A stretch of DNA of 64,000 nucleotides from Desulfallas thermosapovorans DSM 6562 (GTDB taxonomy: Bacteria > Bacillota > Desulfotomaculia > Desulfotomaculales > Desulfallaceae). The DNA lies in the NCBI RefSeq assembly GCF_008124625.1, contig NZ_VNHM01000012.1:34289-98288 (forward strand), read 5' to 3'. How positions within the stretch are numbered: position 1 is the first letter of the stretch; every line of letters starts with the position of its first letter. Below are positions 1 through 8,292 of this stretch, in pieces. Made by a program: the position numbers and the translations under genes. The notes beneath the pieces are model-generated. The model had not been told where the DNA came from, ran no database searches, and saw only the letters and a program-made list of their open reading frames with translations.

Positions 1-1005
1 TATATAATCCTGATACCAGTAAGTGGCCTGGGGGGCGTTCTGGGTTATAAAGGCCACCACCGTGATAAATACCCCCATGGATAATACAAAGGGCCGGTAA
101 TCATCCAGGGCGCAAAGCCGGCAGAGTACTGCGGCACCGCCATATAGTGAAGCCGACAGGTAAATCATATTGGCAAAAACCCACATGGGTAAAAAAACCA
201 CTTCCATCCGCTGGCCAAAACGACCGATATTTATAATCCTGGCCATTTCAAAGGAGGGCAGGGTAAGTTCGGTAACCGTGGGATATGTAAAAACCAGAAT
301 CGGTACCAGCACCCCCAGTAGAGAAATGATTCCCGTAATACCCACTCCCCAAAAGCCAATCTTTTTTCCCGTATTGCCGGGCAAAAAGGGATAAATGATA
401 CCCAGTAACAGTATGGATACATAGACCCCGGTGTTTTCCAGGACGCCCTTGAAAAGTTCCAACGGGCCGGCACCCCAAATGGGAAACAGACTGGCAAAAC
501 TCCACAGGGGAGCGGTTAGCGCCACCAGCGCCAGTCCGGTGGCAAGCAGTATACCCACCAGTAGCCTGGCTGTACGCACCACCGCTTCCAGGCCCAGGTA
601 ACTAACCACCATAGTGGCTAATATAAAGGAACCGGCCACCAAACTAATGGGCGTATCAGGGAAAAAACCGGCCACCATGTGTTCACTGATCGCCCGCAGG
701 GTAAATCCGGCACCAAGCACAAACACAGCCAGGTAAAAAAGACCAAAGAAAAAGTTAATATAAGGCCCGGTCAGTTCTTCCCCCACCTGGACCAAATCCC
801 GGCCGGGAAACCGGTTGAGCAGTGCAACCAATAGCAGCACACCGGCCAGGCCGACAAACATAAGAACAATGGGAATTACCCAGGCTGCATTCATCCCTCT
901 GTGGTAAAGGAATATGGACTGGGTTAAAAAAATTTTAGCAGAAATAACAACGAATAATAACGTCACCGCTTCGGATACCCCAACCACGGGTTTTTGCCGA
1001 CTCAA
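1..1005 (-). CDS. Spore germination protein, GerB/GerKB family (C-terminus beyond left edge)
   Basis: This is an integral membrane subunit of a germinant receptor, of the amino-acid-permease-like GerB family that works with GerA and GerC proteins in the spore inner membrane. I read one uninterrupted frame of 335 codons from a TTG at 1005 to the window edge. It contains SQSIFLYHRGMNAAWV near residue 37 and many hydrophobic stretches, such as YLAVFVLGAGFTLRAISE and the segment containing SILLLGIIYPFLPG. The TTG overlaps the TGA of the upstream gerA gene, so the two are translationally coupled. GerB proteins are usually about 365 aa, so only the last few dozen residues are missing. The family is clear; which germinant it senses cannot be told. 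Confidence 0.85.
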   Translation of the reverse strand, partial: MSRQKPVVGVSEAVTLLFVVISAKIFLTQSIFLYHRGMNAAWVIPIVLMFVGLAGVLLLVALLNRFPGRDLVQVGEELTGPYINFFFGLFYLAVFVLGAGFTLRAISEHMVAGFFPDTPISLVAGSFILATMVVSYLGLEAVVRTARLLVGILLATGLALVALTAPLWSFASLFPIWGAGPLELFKGVLENTGVYVSILLLGIIYPFLPGNTGKKIGFWGVGITGIISLLGVLVPILVFTYPTVTELTLPSFEMARIINIGRFGQRMEVVFLPMWVFANMIYLSASLYGGAAVLCRLCALDDYRPFVLSMGVFITVVAFITQNAPQATYWYQDYI

Positions 1006-2918
1006 TTTGCCCCTGCCCCCCCCCAGGGTTCTTTATCATACCGCCAGCCCCGGCTTTTTTTGGGCTGGCGCTGTATTTGCAGGGGTTCAAGATAATCGGG
1101 CCGGGACTTCTGCCGCCACTGGGGACCTCGCAAAAAATAATCGTTCCCTTTGCGGGTCACCGGTGCTACAGGAGCCCAAAAGGGCACACCAAAGGATTTC
1201 AGGGTAGCTGTAACACCTAGATGGATAAAAAAGCCCACCATTATACCCAAAAGACCTAGAAATGACCCCAAAATAATGTAATAGAACCGCAGCACTCTCA
1301 CGGTCAGGGAAAAGGAATAGTTCGGTATGGCAAAGGAACCCAGGGCGGTCACCGCCACCACAATAATTAGTATTGGGCTGACGATGTTGGCAGCCACCGC
1401 TGCCTGTCCCAAAATCAAAGCTCCAACAATGCCGAGGGTTGTACCCACGGTGCCGGGTATTCTGATTCCGGCCTCCCGAATCAGCTCAAAGGATAGTTCC
1501 ATTATCAGTACCTCCACAATAGAGGGAAAGGGTACTTTTTCCCTTGACCCCGTTATGGCCAGCAACAGGTCAGTGGGAATAAACTCCTGGTGATAGGCAA
1601 TTATAGCCACATAATGGGCGGGCAGCAGCAGCGTCAGGAATAATCCCAGATAGCGAATTATGCGCACAAACGAACCCAGCGGCCACCTGATATACGCGTC
1701 TTCCGGCGCCTGCATCAGTGCAAAAAATGTGCAGGGTACCACCATAACAAAGGGGTTCCCGTCCACCAGTATTGCCACCTGTCCTTCCAGCAAGCTGGCG
1801 GCCACCCGGTCAGGGCGCTCGGTGGTGAGTATCTGCGGCACCAATAACCAGGGAGTGTCTTCAATCATTTGTTCTAAAAGACCGGTTTCATGCATAAAAT
1901 CCCCGCTCACGGACTCCAGGCGGTGCTTGACCTCCCGTACCAGATCGGGATTGGCCAAATCGTCCAGGTACATAATGGCGCACTGCATGGGTGCTGAGTT
2001 GCCCACCTTGATAAATTCTGTGATCAGGGAAGGGCGGTGAATGATTTTCCGCACCAGTGAGGTATTGACCCTGATCTGCTCAGTGAAAGCTTCCTGGGGA
2101 CCCCGGATGACAGCCTCCACCTGGGGGGTAGTAACGCTGCGATACTGCCATCCCTTGGTCTCCAACAACAGGGCCTGGTTATAACCATCAATAAGCAATG
2201 CGGAGTTACCGCCCAGCACGTCTTCCGCCACCCGGGCATAGGTATGGGTAACAGTCACCTGATTGTTGGGCACCAGTGCCTCCTTGGCCCGGTCAAAGGT
2301 GTCTTTAAAAAAAGTATCAACCCGGGGCCCGGTTTCACCTCCGGTGCCATGAACAAAGATACCGGACAACAGCATTAAAGGCTGCAGTATGGCCATGTTT
2401 TGCACCTGGGAGTTGGTGATACCGTCAATAAAGACCAGTAATGCTTTGACGGGCGGGTCAATACCGATGGTTAAGCTGCGGAATACAACATCCTTGTTCC
2501 GGGGCACCCGGAATATTTTAGCCAGCGTTTGCCTGTTTTGCTCCAGATCGTAAACCAGTTCCACCTTTTCATGTATAATGGCATCTATATCCTGGTTTTC
2601 AGACACCCGACCGGCAGGTTTATCTTGCATGACAGTACTACCCCGGGATCTTTTTCGCGTGGATCGCCGGCCATTGGGAACATTACTGCCATTGCGACGG
2701 GGCTTTGCATTTTCGGCCCGCTCCGACTTACTTTGCTCTGCGTATTCGCTACCGGGGATCTCTTCCCGTTCCGATTGCTCAGGCGCCGCATCAGTGTTTT
2801 TTTGCTGATTCCCGACCCCTTTTTCCGCCCGGTCCTCGGCACCGGACTCAAAAAGGGACTTATAGGGGTGAGGTTCCTGGTATAAAAGATACTTGGACAA
2901 CCTTTTCCACCATAACAT
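1002..2918 (-). CDS. Spore germination protein, GerA family, long N-terminal extension
   Basis: This is the GerA-type subunit of a germinant receptor, 638 aa, where the family is usually about 480-540. The start at 2918 is supported by GGAGG seven bases upstream. Residues 1-23 are followed by a strongly charged, low-complexity stretch to about residue 110, rich in E, K, R, S and N. The GerA domain follows, with VVFRSLTIG near 145 and AALLVDG-like GNSALLIDGYNQ. Several membrane segments lie in the C-terminal third, including ILIIVVAVTALGSFAIPNY, and the tail is basic. Its stop overlaps the gerB start, so the genes form an operon; the usual GerC lipoprotein gene is not in view and may lie beyond the left edge. 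Confidence 0.9.
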   Translation of the reverse strand: MLWWKRLSKYLLYQEPHPYKSLFESGAEDRAEKGVGNQQKNTDAAPEQSEREEIPGSEYAEQSKSERAENAKPRRNGSNVPNGRRSTRKRSRGSTVMQDKPAGRVSENQDIDAIIHEKVELVYDLEQNRQTLAKIFRVPRNKDVVFRSLTIGIDPPVKALLVFIDGITNSQVQNMAILQPLMLLSGIFVHGTGGETGPRVDTFFKDTFDRAKEALVPNNQVTVTHTYARVAEDVLGGNSALLIDGYNQALLLETKGWQYRSVTTPQVEAVIRGPQEAFTEQIRVNTSLVRKIIHRPSLITEFIKVGNSAPMQCAIMYLDDLANPDLVREVKHRLESVSGDFMHETGLLEQMIEDTPWLLVPQILTTERPDRVAASLLEGQVAILVDGNPFVMVVPCTFFALMQAPEDAYIRWPLGSFVRIIRYLGLFLTLLLPAHYVAIIAYHQEFIPTDLLLAITGSREKVPFPSIVEVLIMELSFELIREAGIRIPGTVGTTLGIVGALILGQAAVAANIVSPILIIVVAVTALGSFAIPNYSFSLTVRVLRFYYIILGSFLGLLGIMVGFFIHLGVTATLKSFGVPFWAPVAPVTRKGNDYFLRGPQWRQKSRPDYLEPLQIQRQPKKSRGWRYDKEPWGGAGAN

Positions 2919-3099
2919 ATTCTAACCTCCGCAATCAGGGACATTTAATAGCACCGTTTCACAGTAAGGATACAAATCAAGTATACCCTGGCAGTTAGTG
3001 GATTATGTGGCTAATTCTGAGCGGAATAGTTCGGGGGCAGCCTCGGCCGAGCTGACGGTGGGTGACTATACAATATTGCCTGCAATGTATTTGCTATAT

Positions 3100-3161
3100 C
3101 TGAAAATAGCGCTAGATAATTTTCATCCTCTGCTGGTGCCGCGTTAGCGGTATGGGTGTCC
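3100..3161 (-). repeat. Interspersed 62-bp repeat R1, copy a
   Basis: Read on the minus strand, this stretch matches 41207..41268 over 62 bases without gaps, with 7 substitutions. It starts GGACACCC and ends CTATTTTCAG. It sits between the terminator at 3163 and the upstream region of gerA. Its central hairpin (GCGGCAC arm) is partly mismatched in this copy. Confidence 0.8.
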
Positions 3162-3162
3162 C

Positions 3163-3210
3163 AATAAAATATAAAACCGGGGGCGGTTTAATACTACAAC
3201 CGGCCCCCGG
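3163..3210 (-). terminator. Rho-independent terminator after the 38-aa gene
   Basis: On the minus strand CCGGGGGCCGGTT pairs with AACCGCCCCCGG (one-base bulge, loop of about 9) and is followed by TTTTATATTTTATT. It lies about 30 bases past the stop at 3243. Confidence 0.75.
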
Positions 3211-3242
3211 CTACTTATTTTCGATGTACACGATAATCCCTC

Positions 3243-3359
3243 CTATTTTTTATTTTCCCCGCCCTCGGATAGGGCTTCCCGCCTGGCTTCGTCGGGCTCT
3301 GTTTCAATTTTCTCCAGGCCAATGTCACGCAGAATTTGGTCAATCAAGTCTTTGGTCAT
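3243..3359 (-). CDS. Small hypothetical protein, 38 aa
   Basis: This short gene starts at ATG 3359 with GAGGAGG eight to nine bases upstream and ends with TAG at 3243, followed by a good terminator. The product begins MTKDLIDQILRDIGLEKIE and is very acidic and hydrophilic, with an amphipathic helical first half and a charged GGENKK tail. There is no signal peptide, membrane segment or cysteine. It lies 113 bases after the histidine kinase gene on the same strand, so it could be read from that operon or from its own promoter. I do not recognise the family. The ribosome binding site plus terminator make it probable as a real gene; a role in sporulation or signalling would be a guess. Confidence 0.6.
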   Translation of the reverse strand: MTKDLIDQILRDIGLEKIETEPDEARREALSEGGENKK

Positions 3360-3472
3360 ATCTCAATCCTCCTCGTTTATTGTGACTCAATAAATATATG
3401 CCACAATATTAATTATATGCTTATTATATATGCCCCGTGTAAAAATTCAAACAACTTATTGTAAAGGTTTGG

Positions 3473-4876
3473 TTAATTACCGGCCCGGGGCAGTGTCACC
3501 ACCAATTCGGCTCCACCACAGCGGGCATTGCCGGCCCGGACAGTGCCCCCGTGTTCCTCAATAATGGCCCGGGCAATGGGTAATCCCAGCCCGCTGCCGC
3601 CCCGGGGACCTTTATAAAACCGCTCCCACAACCGGCGCAAATCTTCACCGGTAAACCCCGGACCATCATCAAGCACGGTCACCTGTACCGCTTTCCCCTG
3701 TTCCAAGGCCAGCACCTCAACCCGGGACGCGGCATGACGTATCGCGTTGGCAATTAAATTGACAAAAGCCCGCACCAGTTTTTCGCCATCCCCCCGCAGG
3801 TGGACATCCGGGTAATTCTGCATTACAAGCTTGATATTTCTTTCCAGTGCCACTACCTGCTGAGCCTGAGCAGCCTGTTCCAGCACTTCGCCAAGCTCGA
3901 TGTCTTCAAATTTGTAAACCTCCGAGTCGCTTTCCAATTTACCCAGGTAAAGCAGCTCTTCCACCAATTTTTTCAGCCGCCCGGTTTCACGCGCGATAAC
4001 CTCCAGAGCGCGCTCCGCTTCTTCACCATGAAAAACTCCGTCACGTATCCCTTCGGCATAACCCTGAATTGACATCAACGGACTTTTTAGCTCATGGGAA
4101 GCATTTTGGAAAAACTGCCTCTGGGCGCGGTCATATTCCGCCAGCTGTTCGTCCATGGCATTGATGGCCCGGCCCAGCTCACCAATTTCATCACCGGTAT
4201 CCACCGGCACCCGCCAGCCAAAGTTACGCCTGGCCACCAGCTGCGCCTTTTCCTTGAGTAAATCAAGCGGGCGGGAAATGTGCCGGGCTAAAAACACGGT
4301 AATCCCCAGGGCCACCAGCACAGGCAAAACCAGGCTGGCCAGTAAAAGGGCCAGTAACTCCCGTTGAATTTCCTCCAGGCTCTCCACCCTGGTGAGCAGC
4401 ACCACCGCGCCGCCCTGACCGGCGGCACCGCCCAGGTAACGAGCCACCGCCACGTAGCGTTCCCGACCCATGGTTACCTGGCCTTCATAAACACCGGCAG
4501 CCAACTCCGCCACCATCTCCGGGTCCAGTGCATGGCCCACAAACTCATCGTTAATACTGCTTTCCAGCACCACACCCCGGCGGTTCACCAGCAGGTATTC
4601 CCCCTGGATAACCCGGCCCAGCATGTGATAGGTCATAAAACGGTGCATCATCATGCCCCGCTGCCCGGACCCTTCCCCCGGGTGCTCATCCATAACACCT
4701 GCTAAATTTTGGGCATCCCGTTGCAGGTTCTCCCGGGCCGCCTGCTCCAGGTGCCTGCTGAGTAGCAGCCAAAAGGAGGAAGCCACCAGCAGCCCGGTGA
4801 GCAATATCACCGCCAGGTAACCAAGCGCTATCCGCAATGCAATACTTTTTCGCCTAATCGTTAATTTTATACCCAT
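3473..4876 (-). CDS. Sensor histidine kinase
   Basis: This membrane sensor kinase of 467 aa is the partner of the response regulator just upstream. It has a membrane segment at about 14-40, an extracytoplasmic domain at about 41-172 rich in Met and Glu, and a second membrane segment at about 173-196. Next come HAMP at about 197-250, then the HisKA box QNASHELKSPLMSIQGY with the phosphorylated His near 261. The ATPase follows, with LIANAIRHA (N box), DDGPGF (G1) and GGSGLGLPIA (G2). The start overlaps the regulator's end by 23 bases, so the two are co-translated. The architecture is that of BaeS/CssS-type kinases; the stimulus is not visible from sequence. Confidence 0.9.
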   Translation of the reverse strand: MGIKLTIRRKSIALRIALGYLAVILLTGLLVASSFWLLLSRHLEQAARENLQRDAQNLAGVMDEHPGEGSGQRGMMMHRFMTYHMLGRVIQGEYLLVNRRGVVLESSINDEFVGHALDPEMVAELAAGVYEGQVTMGRERYVAVARYLGGAAGQGGAVVLLTRVESLEEIQRELLALLLASLVLPVLVALGITVFLARHISRPLDLLKEKAQLVARRNFGWRVPVDTGDEIGELGRAINAMDEQLAEYDRAQRQFFQNASHELKSPLMSIQGYAEGIRDGVFHGEEAERALEVIARETGRLKKLVEELLYLGKLESDSEVYKFEDIELGEVLEQAAQAQQVVALERNIKLVMQNYPDVHLRGDGEKLVRAFVNLIANAIRHAASRVEVLALEQGKAVQVTVLDDGPGFTGEDLRRLWERFYKGPRGGSGLGLPIARAIIEEHGGTVRAGNARCGGAELVVTLPRAGN

Positions 4877-5534
4877 AACCCCACACCGTATTTACCCTGA
4901 CCCGGGTTCCGCTATCCTTCATCTTGCGCCGCAACCGCTTAACCACGTCGTCCACCGCCCGGTTGTCCCCCACATAGTCGTATCCCCACACCCGGTTCAA
5001 GATTTGCTCACGGCTAAACGCTTGCCCGGGATTTGCCGCCAGCAGGTGCAGCAGGTCGAATTCCTTGACCGTTAATTCCAGCCTTTCCGTCCCGGCAGCA
5101 GCTTCCCGGCGGCCCGGGTAAATCACCAGGTCACCCACCCGCACCTCATCCTCCACCGCCGGGCGCTTTCCCGTACCTGTCCGGCGCAGCACGGTTCGCA
5201 CCCGGGCCACCAGTTCCCGGGGGGAAAAGGGTTTGGTCAAATAATCATCACCGCCCAGTTCCAGGCCCAGCACCCGGTCCATTTCCTCACCCCGGGCGGA
5301 AACAAATATCACGGGTACATTCCCCCGGCGGCGGATTTCCCTGCACAATTCCAGCCCATCCATGCCGGGCATCATAATGTCCAGTATAAACATATCGGGC
5401 ATCCCGCGCTCCAGTTCCGCCAGCAGGCTGTCCGCGCCGGGGAAAACGCAGACGGAAAACCCCTCCCGGACCAGATAATCACGTATTATTTTGGTTATAT
5501 GAGCGTCGTCGTCCACCACAAAAATTTTTTTCAC
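4854..5534 (-). CDS. Response regulator, OmpR/PhoB family
   Basis: This two-component response regulator of 226 aa starts at GTG 5534, with a G-rich but weak ribosome binding site. The receiver domain (1-120) has the acidic pair VVDDD, the phospho-acceptor Asp near 52 in FILDIMMPGMDG, a Thr/Ser switch in VIFVSARGEE and the Lys in LTKPFSPREL. The winged-helix DNA-binding domain (about 130-226) ends VRVNTVWGYGYKI, which is typical of OmpR/PhoB. It is the first gene of the operon with the kinase. Likely targets are unknown; autoregulation is common in the family. Confidence 0.92.
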   Translation of the reverse strand: MKKIFVVDDDAHITKIIRDYLVREGFSVCVFPGADSLLAELERGMPDMFILDIMMPGMDGLELCREIRRRGNVPVIFVSARGEEMDRVLGLELGGDDYLTKPFSPRELVARVRTVLRRTGTGKRPAVEDEVRVGDLVIYPGRREAAAGTERLELTVKEFDLLHLLAANPGQAFSREQILNRVWGYDYVGDNRAVDDVVKRLRRKMKDSGTRVRVNTVWGYGYKIND

Positions 5535-5815
5535 GGTAGTGCCCCCCGAGCCCCTCCGGGCAAATGAAAGGTATATATTTCATATTAATATAAATCACCG
5601 GTTACCCGTTGCGGCACCCGGCAGATAGTTAACAAGGCCTGTTCAACATAAATTAACGCGCTGGTTATATTTTAATGCAATGCCGCCCAAATCTCAAAAG
5701 CCTGCCTTTATAATGCCCCGGTTACCAATCCAAAAGCACGTGGCTGTACCTGATTTATGGCATACCCGTTCCTATATGGCATTCTTTAAGACAAACACAA
5801 AAATTAAATATTAAG
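5535..5815. other. Intergenic region between divergent genes
   Basis: I see no supported gene here. The region is AT-rich. It should hold the promoter of the response regulator (minus), which I could not place with confidence; the promoter for the 61-aa gene starts at 5816. Confidence 0.6.
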
Positions 5816-5844
5816 TTGCCCGGTTAAATAATTACATGTATAAT
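5816..5844 (+). promoter_or_regulatory. Sigma-A type promoter for the 61-aa gene
   Basis: TTGCCC at 5816 and a perfect TATAAT at 5839 are separated by 17 bases. They lie just upstream of the ribosome binding site of the gene at 5877, leaving a leader of about 25 bases. Confidence 0.65.
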
Positions 5845-5876
5845 ATGTATAATATAAACAACCGGAGGTGGATATA

Positions 5877-6062
5877 ATGAAACCGAATAATATCTACAGA
5901 ATAACCATAGATGGTGACAACCCGCGGCAGTATCACCTCCATTCCAGGTGGTTGGCGGAGGTTTACTTGCAAACTTACCGGCAAATGGGGAAACAAGTCA
6001 GCATTGAGCAGCTGGTTGACGGTTTTTGGCAGCCGCTTCAAGTTTATTATACCGGTGCATAA
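5877..6062 (+). CDS. Small hypothetical protein, 61 aa
   Basis: The start at ATG 5877 is chosen because GGAGG lies eight bases upstream; a GTG nine bases earlier overlaps that site. The product begins MKPNNIYRITIDGDNPRQY and ends QPLQVYYTGA. It is soluble, rich in Tyr, Gln and Arg, and has no cysteine or membrane segment. It looks like a compact alpha/beta domain, but I do not recognise a family. It has its own strong promoter and converges on the ATPase gene, separated by an inverted repeat of CCGGTATAAAC. Whether the two are functionally linked is unknown; an independent housekeeping or stress peptide is equally possible. Confidence 0.65.
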   Translation: MKPNNIYRITIDGDNPRQYHLHSRWLAEVYLQTYRQMGKQVSIEQLVDGFWQPLQVYYTGA

Positions 6063-6080
6063 ATATTAATTTATTCAAGG

Positions 6081-6144
6081 CCGGTATAAACGGACAGTAG
6101 CAGTTACCGAAGTGCTTGCGGCCGTTTGTTGCTGTTTATACCGG
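6081..6144. repeat. Inverted repeat between convergent genes
   Basis: CCGGTATAAAC at 6081 is perfectly inverted at 6134, with a second internal pairing AAACGG/CCGTTT. The right arm covers the stop codon of the ATPase gene. It may serve as a two-way transcription stop, but neither side has a good T-run. Confidence 0.5.
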
Positions 6145-8055
6145 TTCTCTCTTTACCGGTCCCTGATACAACAAGTTAAACACCTCGGGCCGCACACCCG
6201 CCTTCAAGGTAATGCTGCCGTCAGGCGATAAGTATCCCTTTAGCAGGGGTATCTGTATAGTCACCTCGGGGGGGCTGGCCTTGGTATCATATGACACCAC
6301 CCGCGCCCCGGGGGATATCTCCTCCAACTTGCCGCTGTTTTCCAGGCGCTGGATACGCCTGAACAGCTCTCCCGCTCCAAACAAAAAGTCATAAATTTCG
6401 TGAATTTTACCCGATAGCACGGCGGCGGCCTCGTGGGGTATACCATTGTTCAAACGCATGATAAAACGCTTTCTCAACAGTGGCTCAATCAGCTCCGCAT
6501 AATCCACGTCTATTTGTTCCTGCCTGCCCTGGTAATAGGTACGAATGTCCGCTGCCTCGCGCAGCGACTTTTCCGTTTTTGACCAATCCTGGCGCCCGCT
6601 GTGTATATAAATATCTTCCAGCCGCCCGGACCGCAGGATCAGAATATCCAGGCGGTCAGCCTGCTCCGCCAGTTGTTCATAGGCCTCCCGTAACCGGCTG
6701 AAAATATCCGCCACCGGGGTTTTTTGCCAATCCACGGGACCCAAAGCAACGGACAATAGCAGGTGATAGGCCCGGTATTCCCGGTAATCACCGCCGGGGG
6801 AACATTTTTTATGTAATTCCCCCAGTAAACCGGCCATTGACTCCACCGGCACCAGTTCATCCTTAAACTCCTCCACCCGTTCCAGTGCCCTTTTCATCAA
6901 CTTCCGCACCGCACCGGCCAGGCGGTCCAAAATATCAAACTCACCGGGCTGCCAACTGGGCCGGTCACCCTGATCCGCCACCGGCAAACCCCGGGCATGG
7001 GCCTTGGCTTTAGACAGGCTAACCCATCCCCGCCAGTCAAAACTATCTCCCTCCATACGCCCGCAGTACCAGCGAATGGCCGACGTGGGGTATACCACGT
7101 CCCGGTCGCAAATTACAAAGGGTTTAACACCTATTTCTTTAAAGAAGGCCGTGTACCTGGCCATATAACCCACCCCGCCCAGGGGCAACACACTGGTACG
7201 GGCCAGAGATACCCGAAAACCCCCGGACTCAATCAATGCCGTCAATACATCGCGGTCATGCTGGCCTTCCACTAAAATCACTTTATCGGCAAACAGCACT
7301 TCCCTCTTATAGGTGGTTAAACTGGGCAACAGATCGGCATATTGTCCGGCGTCCTCGGGGCTGAGCTGGAAAACCTTGCGCTCTACCAGGTAATTTTTGG
7401 GGCGTCTGAAAAACACCATTCTGGCCAAATCTTTGGCATCACGCAAATCCACCATAGAGGGCGAGTGGGTAATTAAAATAAAGTGTTTATCCTGCAGCCG
7501 GGCCACCTCACGTAAAACCTGCACAAAAATATGCTGGGCCTGGGGATGCAGGGATTGCTCGGGTTCATCAATGATTACCAGCTTGCGTTCCGGGTCATAA
7601 ACCGCAATGCCCAGCAGGGGTAGATTAAGTAATCCAGGGGCATCACGGGCGGGCAAATTACAACCGTCTTCGCCGGACATGCAAAACTTGACCTCACCAT
7701 CCTCCACGCTCACCGATACCCGCTGGGGTACACCCAGCCTTTCCAGAAAGGAGAAGGCCAGAGCCAAAAGGCCGGGCTGCTTGACCGCCCGGTTCCAGTA
7801 CCGGCAAATTTGATCATAGACCAGCCATTCCCTGAAAAAATCTTCCTCTTCCCGCCTGACCACAGGAGCCAAATTGCGCCGCACATCGTCCCGGGTGGGC
7901 AGTATATAAAGCGCCTCATCAAGGTTTTCCCGGGCAAACCTTTTCAGTGCATAGGATTTGCCGGTACCATTGGGCCCGATAATGTAAGTTAGGCCCGGTT
8001 TGTTATCTATTTGATAAGTGCCGCCGTCTGGCAATAACAGATCAATTTTATCCAA
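6136..8055 (-). CDS. OLD-like ATPase with TOPRIM domain
   Basis: This 639-aa protein has an ABC-type ATPase and a TOPRIM nuclease-like domain, the arrangement of the OLD (overcoming lysogenization defect) family. Walker A is GPNGTGKS at 27-34, Walker B is KLVIIDEPEQ at about 158-167, and the switch His is in ITHS at about 197. TOPRIM motifs follow: VEGQHD at about 262 and ICDRD at about 315. The C-terminal 300 residues are helical and unassigned. The ATPase is compact, with no long coiled coil. OLD-family nucleases are known in phage defence (for example as GajA) and in DNA processing. No helicase partner is adjacent, so it would be a stand-alone (class 1-like) member. Function beyond ATPase/nuclease is inference. 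Confidence 0.8.
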   Translation of the reverse strand: MDKIDLLLPDGGTYQIDNKPGLTYIIGPNGTGKSYALKRFARENLDEALYILPTRDDVRRNLAPVVRREEEDFFREWLVYDQICRYWNRAVKQPGLLALAFSFLERLGVPQRVSVSVEDGEVKFCMSGEDGCNLPARDAPGLLNLPLLGIAVYDPERKLVIIDEPEQSLHPQAQHIFVQVLREVARLQDKHFILITHSPSMVDLRDAKDLARMVFFRRPKNYLVERKVFQLSPEDAGQYADLLPSLTTYKREVLFADKVILVEGQHDRDVLTALIESGGFRVSLARTSVLPLGGVGYMARYTAFFKEIGVKPFVICDRDVVYPTSAIRWYCGRMEGDSFDWRGWVSLSKAKAHARGLPVADQGDRPSWQPGEFDILDRLAGAVRKLMKRALERVEEFKDELVPVESMAGLLGELHKKCSPGGDYREYRAYHLLLSVALGPVDWQKTPVADIFSRLREAYEQLAEQADRLDILILRSGRLEDIYIHSGRQDWSKTEKSLREAADIRTYYQGRQEQIDVDYAELIEPLLRKRFIMRLNNGIPHEAAAVLSGKIHEIYDFLFGAGELFRRIQRLENSGKLEEISPGARVVSYDTKASPPEVTIQIPLLKGYLSPDGSITLKAGVRPEVFNLLYQGPVKREPV

Positions 8056-8292
8056 TAAACCATCTCCCCGCCTAAGCTGCTATTAATACATTATCACTGG
8101 TAAAGCAATTGTGATACAATTTCCACATCTTTTTTCATCGTTCCTGCCCACAATCGTATTTACCACCCCGTTTTCGCACACTTAAACAGCCTTTAACATA
8201 TTATATTTTGACAAGGGAATAATTGGACAACGAGAAAGGATCTATACCGTATTGAACGTTTTAAAACCAATACTTTTACAGGAGGGATAAAG

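Noticed and set aside
3211..3236. Tiny frame GTG TAC ATC GAA AAT AAG TAG after AGGAGGG, downstream of the 38-aa gene
   Set aside because: Only six codons; the AGGAGGG overlaps the previous stop region and no evidence supports a peptide.
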